A stretch of 24,089 bases of DNA from Rhizoclosmatium globosum (GCA_002104985.1 MCGO01000376.1:1-24089), one strand, 5' to 3'. Positions 1 through 11,800 are shown, counted from the first letter of the stretch. Program-made: numbers and translations. The notes: generated by a model from the sequence alone, not told the origin.

Positions 1-1290
1 TGATAGAAGATTGTATATTTACTTAAAAGAAAATTAAATTAATTTGTAAAATAATCAGCTGTTATATTAATAGGTAATAACTAATAATTTGTAATACTTT
101 TATTTATTTATTTATTGTGTTAATAAGAGGTTATTAATAATAATCTGGTTATTTAATTGCAGTATAGCAAAGTAAGCTATAATAAGTACGTTGTTCTTTT
201 AATTTAAATAATATTAAATTGTTAATTTTAGTAGTAAATATATTAAATTGGAATTAATATATTATAAGTTAATTTATATTTAATAAAGTTAATTTATATT
301 TTATAAAGTTAGTATAAATAGTTATTAAAAATTAATTAGTTATTAGAAAAGTTATATTTTTATCTAAAATATAGAAGTATAGGTTAATGTATATAAAGTT
401 AAGTATAGGGCTAATTTATTATAGTATGAAACAAAGGTAAATAGCTTATATTATAAAAGTTTTATAAATATTAAATAAGCAATTATTATCTTTATGATTA
501 ATAAGCAAATATTATCTTTATGAGAAATAAAGCATAGTAATATAATTTATTTCTTAAATTAAAAGGTTTATGATTAAATTAAAGGTTTATGATTAAGTAT
601 ATTGATTTATATATATAAAGTTGTATATTATTATAATATATAAAATTAAATAAGAGTTAATATAAAGCTTCTTAAATATAACTTAACTTAGTTTATAAGC
701 TACCTTTAATTAAAATATAATTTAGCTCAGTTTAAAATTGTCTTTAATTTTAACTATTGCTTAAATATTTAATCGTATTTATTTGTTTATTTTGCTTTAA
801 ATAATGCATTATTTTATTAGAATGGCATGACAAATTTAGGGGTATAACATTTGGATGGTGTAACATATTTATAGTTATGTAACATATTTATAATTATACA
901 AAGCATAGTTTAATTTCTATTAAATTACCCAATTCTATTAAATTACTCAATTCTATTAAATTACTCAATTTTGACTTATTACGTATAAAATAGTATTGTT
1001 TCGTTAAACAAGTTTGTTGTTTTATAAATATAACAGTAAATAGCTTTGTAATTAAGTAGGAGTTAACCTTTTGTTAAATGTTAGTAATTAAGTAGGAGTT
1101 AACCTTTTTTTTAATGTTAGTTAACCTTTTGTTAAATGTTAGTAAACTTTTAAATTATTAAAATATAATAAAATCGTTGTTTACAAATATCTTAAGATAT
1201 TTTTTAGTAAATAATATTAATCTTAGTTGAGTTATTTAGATAATATATATATATGTTATTGTATTAAAACTATTTAATTATATTAGGAGT

Positions 1291-1304
1291 CAGTCGTACG
1301 ACTG
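1291..1304. repeat. Palindrome, family A (CAGTC/GACTG hairpin)
   Basis: CAGTCGTACGACTG is a perfect 14-bp palindrome. The commoner family form is CAGTC-GTA-GACTG, or its complement with loop TAC. About a dozen copies are scattered through the spacers of this window and none lies in an exon. It is followed 36 bp later by a family B hairpin. Confidence 0.9.
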
Positions 1305-1340
1305 ATATACAACATAGTCAAAACATACTCATATTGAGTC

Positions 1341-1353
1341 GGAGTTACCCTCC
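1341..1353. repeat. Hairpin, family B (GGAG..CTCC)
   Basis: GGAGTTACCCTCC is preceded by GTC. Related copies are GGAGTAAACCTCC (2559-2571), GGAGTTGGCCTCC (6993-7005) and, inverted, GGAGGTTAACTCC followed by GAC (22417-22429) and a diverged one at 2181-2196. The stem ends GGAG/CTCC are kept while the middle varies. Confidence 0.75.
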
Positions 1354-2030
1354 TTATAAATATTAAACTATAATTATTGGATTTAATTTCCTAAACATTT
1401 ATTAGAATTTATTCACTATTAATTAATATAACTTATTAATCCTTGCATATAAACTAAACTGAGCACAACACTGAATTATAGCTTGTAATATTTATCAAGG
1501 TATAACCATTACGCTGAATCTTAATTTGTAATATTTACCAAGATTGAAGGGTTCTATTAAATTTAATGAGATTAATTTTAATGAGATTTGTCTCCAATGG
1601 TCGTAAAGTTATGATGGGCTGTAAACAGTATATATCTTACTTTGCTTATAATTAGTTTATTCTAATTACGTTATTACTTATTAATTATTCCTTAAATTTT
1701 ACCTAGTAAAATGTGTCATGTACTGGTAGATAAATTTATTTACATGGCATAATCCAATAATCTAACTTTATGAATAATCTAACAATTTATAAATAATAAA
1801 CAATAAACTATCTAAATTATAAAATTATAAAATAAATTACAATAAAGTATAATTTACCTAAGATATAAACGTAGTAATCTCTAATAAACTTTATAATAGT
1901 AATAATTAAGAATCCAACAGGTTATTTTAACTTAATCAAAATTGGATTATTTAATATGGAATAAATGGTTTAATTAAATAGTTAAATATTTGCTTGTAGG
2001 CTAATTTAAACTTTGTTTATATTTATATGA

Positions 2031-2120
2031 GTTATTTATATAGATATTGGTTATTTATATAGATATTGTTATTTGTATAGATATTGTTATTTGTATAGAT
2101 ATTGTTATTTTAAGATATTG
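2031..2120 (+). repeat. Tandem repeat, 18-19 bp unit, about five copies
   Basis: The unit TTATTTRTATAGATATTG recurs at 2031, 2050, 2069 and 2087, with a decayed last copy to 2120. The last intact copies share a G in place of A, as expected from stepwise duplication. It is noncoding spacer. Confidence 0.9.
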
Positions 2121-2180
2121 TATTTAAATTTTTAGCTATATTTAATTAATGCGGTACGTTAAGTAAATAGCTTATTTAAT

Positions 2181-2234
2181 GAAGGTTAACTCCGACAAGC
2201 TTTACTCTTATTTAATAAAATCAGTCTACGACTG
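2181..2234. repeat. Composite double hairpin (inverted B plus A)
   Basis: A family B hairpin in inverted orientation (2181-2196, ending CTCCGAC) is followed 25 bp later by the family A hairpin CAGTCTACGACTG (2222-2234). At 1291-1353 the same two families sit together in the opposite order. The arrangement recalls the double-hairpin elements described from chytrid and blastoclad mitochondrial DNA; that comparison is inference. Confidence 0.55.
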
Positions 2235-2558
2235 TCTGGGTTGTTTTGACTATATATGTATAAAATATATAATTTGGTAAAACTTAACTAAATTAATTGT
2301 AAAATATATCTTATATAATATACTAAATTAAGCGTATTTACAAATGCTTTAGGTTAAATGCTGCATTGTTACAAATAAGTTGCACTGTAACAAATAAGTT
2401 GCATTGCTATAAAGTAGGTTGTGCTGTTATACGTACATATTATGTATTATATAATAAGTCATATAATAAGTCATATAATAAGTATATATAATAAGTCATA
2501 TAATAAGTAAATTTAACTAAATTAATAATTCTTTAGTTAATAATTAAACAACCTAATC

Positions 2559-2571
2559 GGAGTAAACCTCC
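2559..2571. repeat. Hairpin, family B
   Basis: GGAGTAAACCTCC, preceded by TC. It is a spacer copy of the GGAG/CTCC hairpin family. Confidence 0.65.
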
Positions 2572-3146
2572 AAATAAAATAATCTAGTTAAATGTAACAT
2601 GCCTTAGTAAATGTTGCATGCCTTGGTAAATGTTGCATGCCTTGGTAAACATAAAATTATCCAAACTCAAATAGTAGGTACTTTATAGTGTATTTATTCA
2701 ATAATGTTTTATATTTGCCCTTTAATTATAAGATCTATTAATATCTATAAGAAATGAAAATATATTAATAATGGTTGTATACAGTCTAATAATAATTGAA
2801 TTTAGTCTAAATAGTATATCACTATGTAATAAATATCAGTAAAGAGCTATTTAAGCTTCAGTAAAAATTATAATATAAAATATAAGTAAATTTTGTTATA
2901 TATCAGTTAATCTTATAATATGACCAATAATTATACCATAAAATGGGCTACAACTCAGCATATTATAATTTTATGTTATAAAATGAATAACACTAAATAA
3001 ATAAGTTGCACTGTTATAAATAACACTAAATAAATAAGTTGCACTGTTATGTTTATAATAGGTATAAAGTTTAGATAGGTATAAAGTTTAGATAAAATAG
3101 TATAAGTAAAACTAACTTATATTAACATATTTCTCATAAATTAATA

Positions 3147-3181
3147 TTAATGTAGCATATTACAGCAAGACAACCATTTTA
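3147..3181 (+). repeat. 35-bp dispersed repeat, copy 1
   Basis: Identical over 35 bp to 4978-5012 and partly repeated at 5015-5040. The core is TGTAGCATATTACAGCAAGA. It lies in spacer and has no known function. Confidence 0.9.
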
Positions 3182-4187
3182 CTTGATATAGGTTAATTTG
3201 GTATAAGTTAATTTTATTTGGTATAGGTTAATTTTATTGGTAATTGAAATTTATTTAATTTATTTAATACCTCTATTTTATTTTAATACACAAGATTACA
3301 ACTTCAACTCTCCATATTTTATAATTTAACTTTAAGCCATGAGCATACTCTATTTATTTTGGTGGTTTATTTATAAAATCTTGGATCCTTCTTTATTTCT
3401 TATAACATATATAGCATAATTGTAAAGGGATACTTATTTACTTTGTATTTATATATAATTTTATTAATTTCGGAACTATTATTAACTTTGGAACTATTAT
3501 TTAATTTAGTGGGTAATATTAATTTGGTGGGTAATATTAATATAAAATATAACCATTATAAGTCATATTTCCTTTATATAAATTTAGTCTAATATGTAGT
3601 TAAATGTGTAAACTGAGTCTAATATGTAGCTAAATGTGTAAATTCGTCCAAGTTAGTTTAAGTTATCTTATACAATCATAGGCATATAAATAATGTGTTT
3701 AGTTAAGCTAACATTATATTCATAGTAATTAGTTGTATTAACTTAGTCGTATACAATTAATAATATGGCAGTATACAATAAATAATATGGCTTAAATAAT
3801 TAAATTTAAATGTTTGGTGTTTTAAATGTTTGGTGTATAAAATGTTTGGTGTAGTTTAAATATAGCATGTATTGGTAAACAAGCATATAATACTGTAGCT
3901 TCTAATGTTCATTATGCTCTTACCCTATGCCTTATTATATTTAAACTTATATACTCGACTCATTTAATAGGTCTTAAAGATAATAAAATAATAGGTTAAA
4001 TTATTAAGTTAATTCTTATATGAGTACTACTCTACAAATCCGTAGAATTAGTTTGGTTAACCTGGAAATACTTTAACTTCAAGATTAGTATTAAATATTT
4101 GTACTTAGTTAATTATTAAAATAGTTTATAGTTGATTATAGTTAAATCTTAATTGAATGGATAAATAGTTGATTTAAATTGAATGGA

Positions 4188-4200
4188 CAGTCGTAGACTG
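4188..4200. repeat. Palindrome, family A
   Basis: CAGTCGTAGACTG: stem CAGTC/GACTG with loop GTA. Spacer copy. Confidence 0.9.
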
Positions 4201-4327
4201 AATAAAACGGACAAATAACTAATCTTAATAGAATGGTATATAAACTGAATATAATCTACTTATTGTGTTATTGTTATATTTAAAGTTATTAATTGGGTAT
4301 AATCTAAGTTAAATTTAGTGACTGCAC

Positions 4328-4402
4328 TTTAAGCTAAATTAGGTATTTTACCTTTAAGCTAAATTAGGTATTTTACCTTTAAGCTAAATTAGGTATTATA
4401 CC
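4328..4402 (+). repeat. 25-bp tandem repeat, three copies
   Basis: Three 25-bp units (4328, 4353, 4378) share the core AAATTAGGTATTTTACC; the third has one change. A nearly identical single unit lies directly after the nad1 stop codon (about 15030-15056), so the unit is also dispersed. Confidence 0.9.
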
Positions 4403-4551
4403 TTTAATTAAAGTTATGTCCTATTTAAATTGTATTTAGTCTGTATAATTTAAACTTTATATCAATAGGCTTAGTTTTAAATACTCTTTATATTTTTAAA
4501 TAAAAGACATAAGACTTAAATGTTATATGAGATAATTTAAATGTTAAAGTT

Positions 4552-4564
4552 CAGTCGTAGACTG
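4552..4564. repeat. Palindrome, family A
   Basis: CAGTCGTAGACTG, spacer copy of the 13-bp hairpin family. Confidence 0.9.
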
Positions 4565-4977
4565 AAGGATTTAAACTTATTCATTTTATAACATAAAATT
4601 ATATGATCCAATATAATACAAAATTAAGTTAATTATATAATTTAATATATTTAGCCTGTATGCCATTCTCTATACAAATTGCACAACATATTTTATTACT
4701 TTGGTGTTATTTTAGTCCTTCCACTATTTAATGCAACTTTGTCCAGGCAACATTAAATGTAACTTATGTTTACATAATATTAAATGTAACTTATGCTGAC
4801 ATAAAATATACATATATATATTATTTTTATTAAATTTAAGGATATTTTATAAGATATAAGTATATAAGACTAAATTATGTTATTATGTTGATTAAATTAA
4901 ATTATAAAGTTAATATGTTAAATTATAAAGTTAATATGTTAAATTATAAAGTTAATATGTTTAAATATAAAGCTAAA

Positions 4978-5040
4978 TTAATGTAGCATATTACAGCAAG
5001 ACAACCATTTTAAGTTAATGTAGCATGTTACAGCAAAGAC
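4978..5040 (+). repeat. 35-bp dispersed repeat, copies 2 and 3
   Basis: 4978-5012 is identical to 3147-3181. 5015-5040 begins another copy that diverges after about 20 bp (a G for A and one inserted A). Confidence 0.85.
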
Positions 5041-5804
5041 ATTAAAATACGACAAGATATTATGCTTATTTTAATTTATTATAGCTAAGGAGGTTTATTT
5101 CAACAAAATTATTATAAATGTTTTACAACTAGATTTAATATACTGTTACTTAAATTGTGTATTTTATAACAAGTTAATATTGCTTTAAATTTTATATATA
5201 CTTAAACTAAACTGTTTATCTAATAAATTAATATGTTATATACTTTTATTAAATTTATATGTTATATACTTTTATTAAATTAATATGTTATATACTTACT
5301 AAATTTATCTTATATACACACTTATATGTATTACACTTTATTAAATAAATGTTATATCATCAGTTAACTTTATACTAATAGAATTAACAACCTATAAATA
5401 AATAATACCTTAATTGAAATAAATACCTTAAATAAATAATACCTTAATTGAAATAAATACCTTAAATAAATAATTAATATATGTTATTTGCCATAATTAT
5501 AATTTATATTTGCCATAATTTAAATAAATATGAAGTTAAGTTTATTATTCCTTTTAAAATTAAGTTAAGTTAATTATATTCCTTTAAAATGAGTTTATTA
5601 TATTCCTTCCTCTTTTATAAATAAGTTCATTTAATAGATTTGTTATTGAGTTTAATACAATATAGTACTTTATAATTTATGTATAATGTATTGTTTTTTA
5701 ACTTATAATATTTAACATTAATCATATTCTATTATACTAATTATTTTATTTTATACTAATTAGTCCATAATTTTATTATTTATTAATTAAACTATTTTAG
5801 TTTG

Positions 5805-6125
5805 TTTTATCCAGACATGTAAAGTTTAATTAGTGAGTAAGCGTTAATGTACCTTATTCAGGTAAACCTCAACGTAAACGTCTATATAAAAGAGGAATAT
5901 AATAACCTATGAATATAGTAGTATATAGCCTAGGTAAGTCTATCTATACTGGAAGATATATCCTAAGTAAGTCTCTCTTACTAAGTAGAATACTTCTAAA
6001 TGAACCTATATAAGTTGAAACATCGTACATGCGGAAGATTAATCATAGATACTATTTGGACGAACATTAGACCTACTATAGACCTAAGGGATAACCTATG
6101 TTACAATTAGTGGATGCTCTTATTA
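5805..6125 (+). other. GC-richer structured island; possible LSU rRNA domain I fragment
   Basis: This stretch has clearly more G+C than its flanks and no tandem duplications. On the + strand, GAAACATC (about 6017) is followed by GGAAGA, AATCA, AGATAC and then GGACGAAC, and about 50 nt later by TTAGTGGATGC. This order resembles the 5' domain of large-subunit rRNA (a conserved GAAACAUC, then GGAAAAGAAAUCA, then GCGAGCGAAC, then GUUAGUGGAAGC). The usual 5'-terminal LSU sequence before it, and domain II after it, are not found, so it would be a fragment, a first exon or a relic. Open frames of about 30 codons on both strands show nothing recognisable. The rRNA reading is tentative. Confidence 0.3.
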
Positions 6126-6279
6126 AAATTAAACAACCTTATTAAAATTTATCTTACCTTTATAACCTAATCTAATATAACCATATATTACCTTATACTA
6201 TAAAACCTTACCTTATACTATAAAACCTTATCTTGCAATATAAGTACTCTAAGTTTTAATTTAGTTACTTTTAATACTT

Positions 6280-6292
6280 CAGTCGTAGACTG
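6280..6292. repeat. Palindrome, family A
   Basis: CAGTCGTAGACTG, shortly after the island that ends near 6125. Confidence 0.9.
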
Positions 6293-6808
6293 GCGAATAT
6301 ACTAGAGTTGGCCCAGTATAGCACCAACATAAAATGGGAATGTTACCAGTATTACCAACCTAGAATGTGTATGTTACAAATCTTACATGAATATACTTAC
6401 TTAACATTTAAATAGCATATTACTTAACATTATACCTTATTAGTGTCTTCTTTACTATCTTTAGTTTTAATATCATTGTTTTTATTAATATTAATATCTT
6501 AGAGAAATTTATACCAGTTTTTAAGTTATGAAATTATAAAATTATATAGATAAAGTTAATGGTAAAAGACATTTACATTCTATATTTAAGAAAATATATA
6601 TTCTTAATCTTATTAGTGCATATTTTCTTATTAGTGCAGATTTTCTTACTAGTGCATATTTTCTTAAAAGATTATCAATACAACTACAGATTAATCTAAT
6701 TATAGACTACATTTTAATTTACTCTATTTACCATAACATTGTTGAAAAAATCTCTATTTACCATAACAATGTTTAAAAATTATCTATTAAATAATAGGGG
6801 GCCTAAGA

Positions 6809-6866
6809 AAAACAAATACAAGTATAAGCTCTCGAGAATAAAGTAAACTGTGTTCGTGCCTACAGC
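6809..6866 (+). repeat. 58-bp dispersed repeat, copy 1
   Basis: Identical over 58 bp to 21612-21669. It contains TCTCGAGA and GTGTTCGTGCCTACAGC and is much richer in G+C than its surroundings. Its 3' half is tandemly duplicated here (second GTGTTCGTGCCTACAGC ending at 6900). Both copies stay open in the same frame up to a TAA inside the repeat, and the frame is also open upstream. Function unknown. Confidence 0.9.
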
Positions 6867-6992
6867 CTCCATTAATTTAAACTGTGTTCGTGCCTACAGC
6901 CTCCATTAATTTAAACATACAATATCACATAAAATGTATAATATGTATAATATATAGTGGACCGCAAGCGGTCTAATATATTAATTTAAGTC

Positions 6993-7005
6993 GGAGTTGG
7001 CCTCC
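6993..7005. repeat. Hairpin, family B
   Basis: GGAGTTGGCCTCC preceded by GTC. A different small palindrome, ACCGCAAGCGGT, lies about 20 bp upstream (6961-6972). Confidence 0.7.
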
Positions 7006-7882
7006 ATATACATAGCAACTTAATTTTAATATAAGTTTACATGGACCTTAATTTTAATATAAGTTTACATTGGACCTAAAGTTAAATCTTGTTTTAGTTT
7101 TATAATCAATAACCCTTTGATAAAGTTTCCATATGTTGGGCTTGTTAAATACAACACCTATTAACATTAAATTTAGCTATAAATTAATATTAATTATAAG
7201 TTATAAATTTGTCTAGTCAAAATTAACCTCCAATAAAATGAATCTTACTATAGTTAAACTCCAGTTAAATCTTACTATAGTTAAACTCCAGTTAAATAAA
7301 TCTTGCTATAATTTTACTCCAGTTAAATAAATCTTGCTATAATTTTACTCCAGTTTAGTAGTTGGTTATATAATACTTTATCAATTAATTATAGTAGCTG
7401 AATACATCGTACTTTCTTAATTAGTTATAACCGATTATTATATAAAGATAACTGTGATATATATAAAGATAACTGTGATATATATAAAATAACTGTACAA
7501 ATGACTGAGATACAAACTAATATAGTTTAATATATAAAAGTATATTAGCTTTTTAAGACATTTATATAATTATAAGTTTATACTTAATAAAGTATCATTA
7601 TTTAAATTAAGGATGTTACTATCTAAATAAAAGGTACTACCTTAATTAAAGTTATTATATAAATTAATTAAAGTTATTATATAAATTAATACAACATAAA
7701 ACTCCACTAAATATTTATCTTTTAACGTGTTACATTTTATTAAAAAGTGTAATTAAAGAGTATAATTATGGCTTAGTTTAAATTTAATATTAAAAAGTAT
7801 AACAACTATATATACAAGTTACTATGTAACTGAACAAAGATATAAAGATTGTAACAAACTAGTTATAAATTGCGTATAAATT

Positions 7883-7939
7883 GGTATATTAAGGTTAGCA
7901 TGGTATATTAAGGTTAGCATGGTATATTAAGGTTAGCAT
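7883..7939 (+). repeat. 19-bp tandem repeat, three exact copies
   Basis: GGTATATTAAGGTTAGCAT occurs three times head to tail at 7883, 7902 and 7921. The identity of the copies suggests recent slippage. Spacer. Confidence 0.95.
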
Positions 7940-8097
7940 AGTAAAGTAAGGCAGTCTTAGGCAGAATATATAAATTTAACATTTGTATAATCAATAAATA
8001 TGGTTTAATGTTGGCAATATAAATAGTGTATAATAAAGCATGATTAAGTATTAAATAAAACATGATTAAGTATTAAATAAGTTAATAAATTCTTAGA

Positions 8098-8136
8098 CAG
8101 TCTACGACTGTTAAATTCTTAGACAGTCTACGACTG
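8098..8136. repeat. Tandem pair of family A palindromes
   Basis: CAGTCTACGACTG at 8098-8110 and again at 8124-8136. The preceding AATTCTTAGA is duplicated with it, so the copy arose by local 26-bp tandem duplication rather than independent insertion. Confidence 0.9.
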
Positions 8137-9975
8137 AAATAATAATTATTTAGTAATTTAAGAGTAACGTAATTTATAAAATAAAGTAATGGCAACTTTT
8201 ATAAAAGCATGTATATATTATATAATAAAACATAAATTAACATAAAATTTATGATAAACCAATATTAATTAATTAATATAAAATTATATAAAATTAAAAT
8301 AGTATAAAATTATATAAAATTAAAATAGTATAAAGGTAACATGTAATTATATGATACAAATTAAGACAACATTTATGACAAATATTTAGTTTTTATAAAT
8401 ATAATTACCTATTAAATTTAAACGCAAATTATAAATACAATGTTAAAACTAATTTCTATTATTAAGCACTAAGTTATAACTGGCACGCATCACAAGGTTA
8501 ATTCAATAGTTTTGTCAATTTTTAATTTTATGATAAACCAATATTTTATTTTAATTAATGTTACAACTTGCAAATTTGTACCTTATACTCTTAAATATGT
8601 GTATTTTACAATACAATTTTATGTGCTAAACCTTACTATTTAATATTTAATTTACCCTTAGTAAATGTTATATTTTATTTAATGTTAAGTATATAAATTT
8701 AATAAGTTTACGAGTATATAAATTTAATAAGTTTACGAGTATATTTAACTATGAGATTAGTTTATTTTAATATAAATAACCCTATAAATTTAATATAAAT
8801 AACCCTAGAAATTTAACTTATATTTAATTTTATTCCTCTATTTTATTTAAATATCTTTAATTTTATACCTCTATTTTATTTAAATATCTTTAAAATAGTA
8901 AAGTTACTGTAAAGTTAGTAAAGTAACTATAAAATAGTATATGGATTATATATATTTATTTCTTAAGTTTACCCTTATTTCTTAAGTTTACCCTTATTTC
9001 TTAAATTTACCCTTATTAGGTCTTTATTATTTTATATAAGCACATTTAATACAGATATATTTTATTTATATAAGCACATTTAATACAGATATATTTTCTA
9101 TACGGATGTTATGATTAGCATAGATATATTTTATATATGGAAGCTATGATTAGTATAGATACTAATTTAATTGACTATACACTTAGTGTAATTTAAGTTT
9201 ATATTGCAAGCCTAGTCCTATTACTAGTTTATATTACAAACCTAGTCCTATTACTAGTTTAGTTTATTAGTAGTAAGATATTTGTAAAGTAATATTCTTA
9301 TTAATGAAACATAGTATATCCTTTAGAAAATATAAATCAGACTAATTTATGTATAATGTATAGTATTTTAACTTATAATTATAGTAAGGAAATACTGATT
9401 ATTAAAAGTCTCGTTAATTAAGAAGTATTGTTTATTAGGGAACGTACTTTAAATTTAATATACAAATTAGTTTTACTCTAATTAATTTAATTCTATAAAT
9501 ATGTTTTACATATAGAAAATTATGTATTATATAAGGTAATTACATGAATAAGTTAACTTTTGTAATTAAATTACCTAGATAAATTATAACTTAAATAACT
9601 GTATAGTAAAATTATATGTTATACTATTAAGTATGTGTATAGTAAGCTATATTATTTAGTATACTTTAATAAAGTTTAATAAATTTAGCTAATTAATTAA
9701 CATAATCACATATTGCTATATTACACCTTTATTAAAAGAGGAAATGGAATAATTGATTAATTAGGATTAGGGTGAAATTAAAATATATAACAATTTACAA
9801 AATAAGTAATAATTAATGTTTAAGTTTAGACTGAAAATGCTTATGTTATGTTTAAACTAATATGCTTAATTCCAAAATTAGTTACATATTATTTTAATGA
9901 AATTTTAATATAGAGACTCTTATGTTTTAAGACTAAACATAATAAAACAATATTAAATTATCCTAAAATTAATTT

Positions 9976-10020
9976 AAAATTGAATAGTGTAAAATTGAAT
10001 AGTGTAAAATTGAATAGTGT
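9976..10020 (+). repeat. 15-bp tandem repeat, three exact copies
   Basis: AAAATTGAATAGTGT repeats three times without change in the spacer before cox3. Confidence 0.95.
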
Positions 10021-10599
10021 AAAATTCCTTATACATAAATTTAATGGTTAACTCATGTATAATCAACTAAAATGTTTAAGTTTAGACTGTATAATTAGTG
10101 TTTATTAAATTACCTTATAAATTATGAGACTTTAACCTACTAAAGAATTTCTAAAGAGTTAATTCTAATTTATCGTTATTTAAATGTTAGGGTAAATAAG
10201 CATATAATTATTTATAATTATTCTTTATGAAAACATATTAAGTTAGTAGATGCATGGTATTGTTATTAAGTTATAAATAAATGTTATAGTAGAATGTAAA
10301 TAAATGTTATAATTTAAAACTAAGTATATATCATGTTAAAAACCTATAGCTTATTACAAGTGTGTATTTATTTAACTATATGTTTGAATAATAAATATAA
10401 TATGTCAAATAAGAGCATAAATGTATTTGTCTAACCATAAGAATACCTTATATATGCACTATTAACCATAACAATACCCTATATATGCACTAATTAACTT
10501 TACAGTAACTTTACAGTAACTTAACAGTAACAATTCGCATTATTTAACTCTTTCCTGTTAAGGATCTTTGATCGAAGTAGGTAGAAATTTTATTTATTT

Positions 10600-11391
10600 A
10601 TGACATCTCGTCAAGTTCATCCATATCATTTGGTTGATGTTTCTCCATGGCCTTTCCTAATGTCTGTTACAGTCTTCTCTTTTGCAATGGCTCTAGTCTC
10701 CTGGTTGACTCACTATCCAGTTATGACAATCTACACAATTATTCCTGCAATGGGTTTGATTGCTTTCCTTTGGTGGCGTGATGTTGTTAGAGAAGCTAAA
10801 GGTGGTTTCCACACAGCGACAGTACAAAAAGGTATCATGATTGGTTTCTTGTTGTTCCTATTGTCTGAAATTATGCTATTCTTCTCTTTCATCTGGGCTT
10901 ACCTACACTCTAGTCTAGCACCTGCTGTTGATCTAGGTTCTGTATGGCCACCAGTTGGTATTGAAAGCCTTAACCCATGGTCTCTTCCATTGGTTGGTAC
11001 TAGCCTACTATTGGCTTCTGGTCTTACAATTACACTAAGTCACCACGCTCTAATTAAAGGTGATAAAGCTACTACATTGCTAAACTTGATCTTTACAATT
11101 ATTCTAGGTGCAGGTTTTATTTACCTACAATACACAGAATACGTATACTGTTCTTACCAAATTTCTGATAGTGTATTCGGTACTGTATTCTATATGTTGA
11201 CAGGTTTGCACGGTCTACACGTTATTGCTGGTGTTTCTTTCCTAACTGTATGTTTCGTACGTTTGGCTCAAGAACAAATGACTACTGAACACCACATGGG
11301 TTACTTGTTTGCTATCTGGTACTGGCACCTTGTTGACGTTGTTTGGTTGATTGTTTACCTATTGGCTTATGTGTGGGGCGGTTCCTACTAA
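10600..11391 (+). CDS. cox3: Cytochrome c oxidase subunit 3
   Basis: Subunit III of complex IV, a seven-helix inner-membrane protein beside the catalytic core, involved in oxidase stability and proton uptake. The 263-residue length is normal for the family. Visible hallmarks are HPYHLV near the N-terminus, WWRDVVREA (58-66) ahead of the HTATVQKG segment, the membrane-buried Glu90 in LSEIMLFFSFIWAYLHSSL, WPPVGIESLNP, the FYMLTGLHGLHV helix and a C-terminal AIWYWHLVDVVWL. The ATG is the only one giving the full N-terminus. There is no intron. All Trp codons are TGG and none of its 38 Leu codons is TTA. Its leader lacks the hairpin motif shared by nad1, atp8 and atp6. It ends with TAA and is followed by 1.2 kb of spacer. 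Confidence 0.98.
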   Translation: MTSRQVHPYHLVDVSPWPFLMSVTVFSFAMALVSWLTHYPVMTIYTIIPAMGLIAFLWWRDVVREAKGGFHTATVQKGIMIGFLLFLLSEIMLFFSFIWAYLHSSLAPAVDLGSVWPPVGIESLNPWSLPLVGTSLLLASGLTITLSHHALIKGDKATTLLNLIFTIILGAGFIYLQYTEYVYCSYQISDSVFGTVFYMLTGLHGLHVIAGVSFLTVCFVRLAQEQMTTEHHMGYLFAIWYWHLVDVVWLIVYLLAYVWGGSY

Positions 11392-11479
11392 TTTAGTTTA
11401 ACTTATTTACTTAATATAGCCTAGTCTAATTTACCAAAGTTTATTGTGTATTTTGCTAAAACACTAGGTTTTGTAAATC

Positions 11480-11800
11480 TGCTATACTAAAATAGAGCTT
11501 ATTTGCTGGTATTTATATTCAGTCTACGACTGTCTAACAAAAGCTTATCTTAAAGTTCTGGCTTGTATAAACGGTGATATTCCTTTAGATATATTAACGG
11601 ATGTCACTTATTAGCTTTATGAGGAGGGGTTATATTATTCTGCATAAAACCCTGGGTGGTGGTGGGTTCCTTATAGCTTATAATTCTATATGTGAACTAC
11701 GTAAAGGGCTGCATGGAAGGTTAATCTTTATTTATTGGGTTGATTATAAATTTATAGTCATACGTATTGGTGGTTTTTACTAAGTTCAATCCATTTAAAC
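11480..11800. other. GC-richer unassigned island after cox3
   Basis: This stretch differs from surrounding spacer: it lacks tandem repeats and contains G-rich runs (CCCTGGGTGGTGGTGGGTTCC spans 11651-11671). A 60-codon frame at 11601-11783 uses ATA, TTA, AGG, CTG and GGG, unlike the real genes, and its product matches nothing I recognise. It may be a decayed gene or intron relic, or a structured RNA. Confidence 0.3.
11520..11532. repeat. Palindrome, family A, downstream of cox3
   Basis: CAGTCTACGACTG, the only family A copy between the genes of the central cluster. It lies 129 bp after the cox3 stop codon. Confidence 0.9.

Larger units (their letters stand above)
1..5804. other. AT-rich, repeat-packed intergenic spacer
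   Basis: No protein or RNA gene is recognised on either strand. The composition is overwhelmingly A+T with stops in all frames. It consists largely of 15-45 bp units duplicated two to five times in tandem, interspersed with short G+C-containing palindromes that are listed separately. A 35-bp unit occurs at 3147-3181 and again at 4978-5012, with a partial third copy at 5015-5040. Such spacers are typical of expanded fungal mitochondrial genomes. Promoters or a replication origin may lie here, but nothing allows one to be named. Confidence 0.8.
6126..10599. other. AT-rich, repeat-packed intergenic spacer upstream of cox3
   Basis: No gene was recognised on either strand. It contains many two- to four-copy tandem duplications (for example 7883-7939 and 9976-10020), family A and B palindromes, a 58-bp dispersed repeat (6809-6866) and a small G+C-bearing hairpin patch near 6310-6335 (GTTGG/CCAAC). 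The 50 bp before cox3 include GATCTTTGATC, a small hairpin, but not the leader element seen before nad1, atp8 and atp6. Confidence 0.8.

Noticed and set aside
4853..4865. ATATAAGTA, like the yeast mitochondrial promoter nonanucleotide
   Set aside because: The string is expected by chance in such AT-rich DNA, it also occurs at about 6239, and no gene starts near either.
7883..7939. Regular repeats as a possible CRISPR array
   Set aside because: Units are head to tail with no unique spacers, no cas genes are present, and the DNA is mitochondrial.
11601..11783. 60-codon open frame after cox3
   Set aside because: Codon choice (ATA, AGG, GGG, CTG, TTA) is foreign to the genes here and no domain is visible; kept only as part of an unexplained island.
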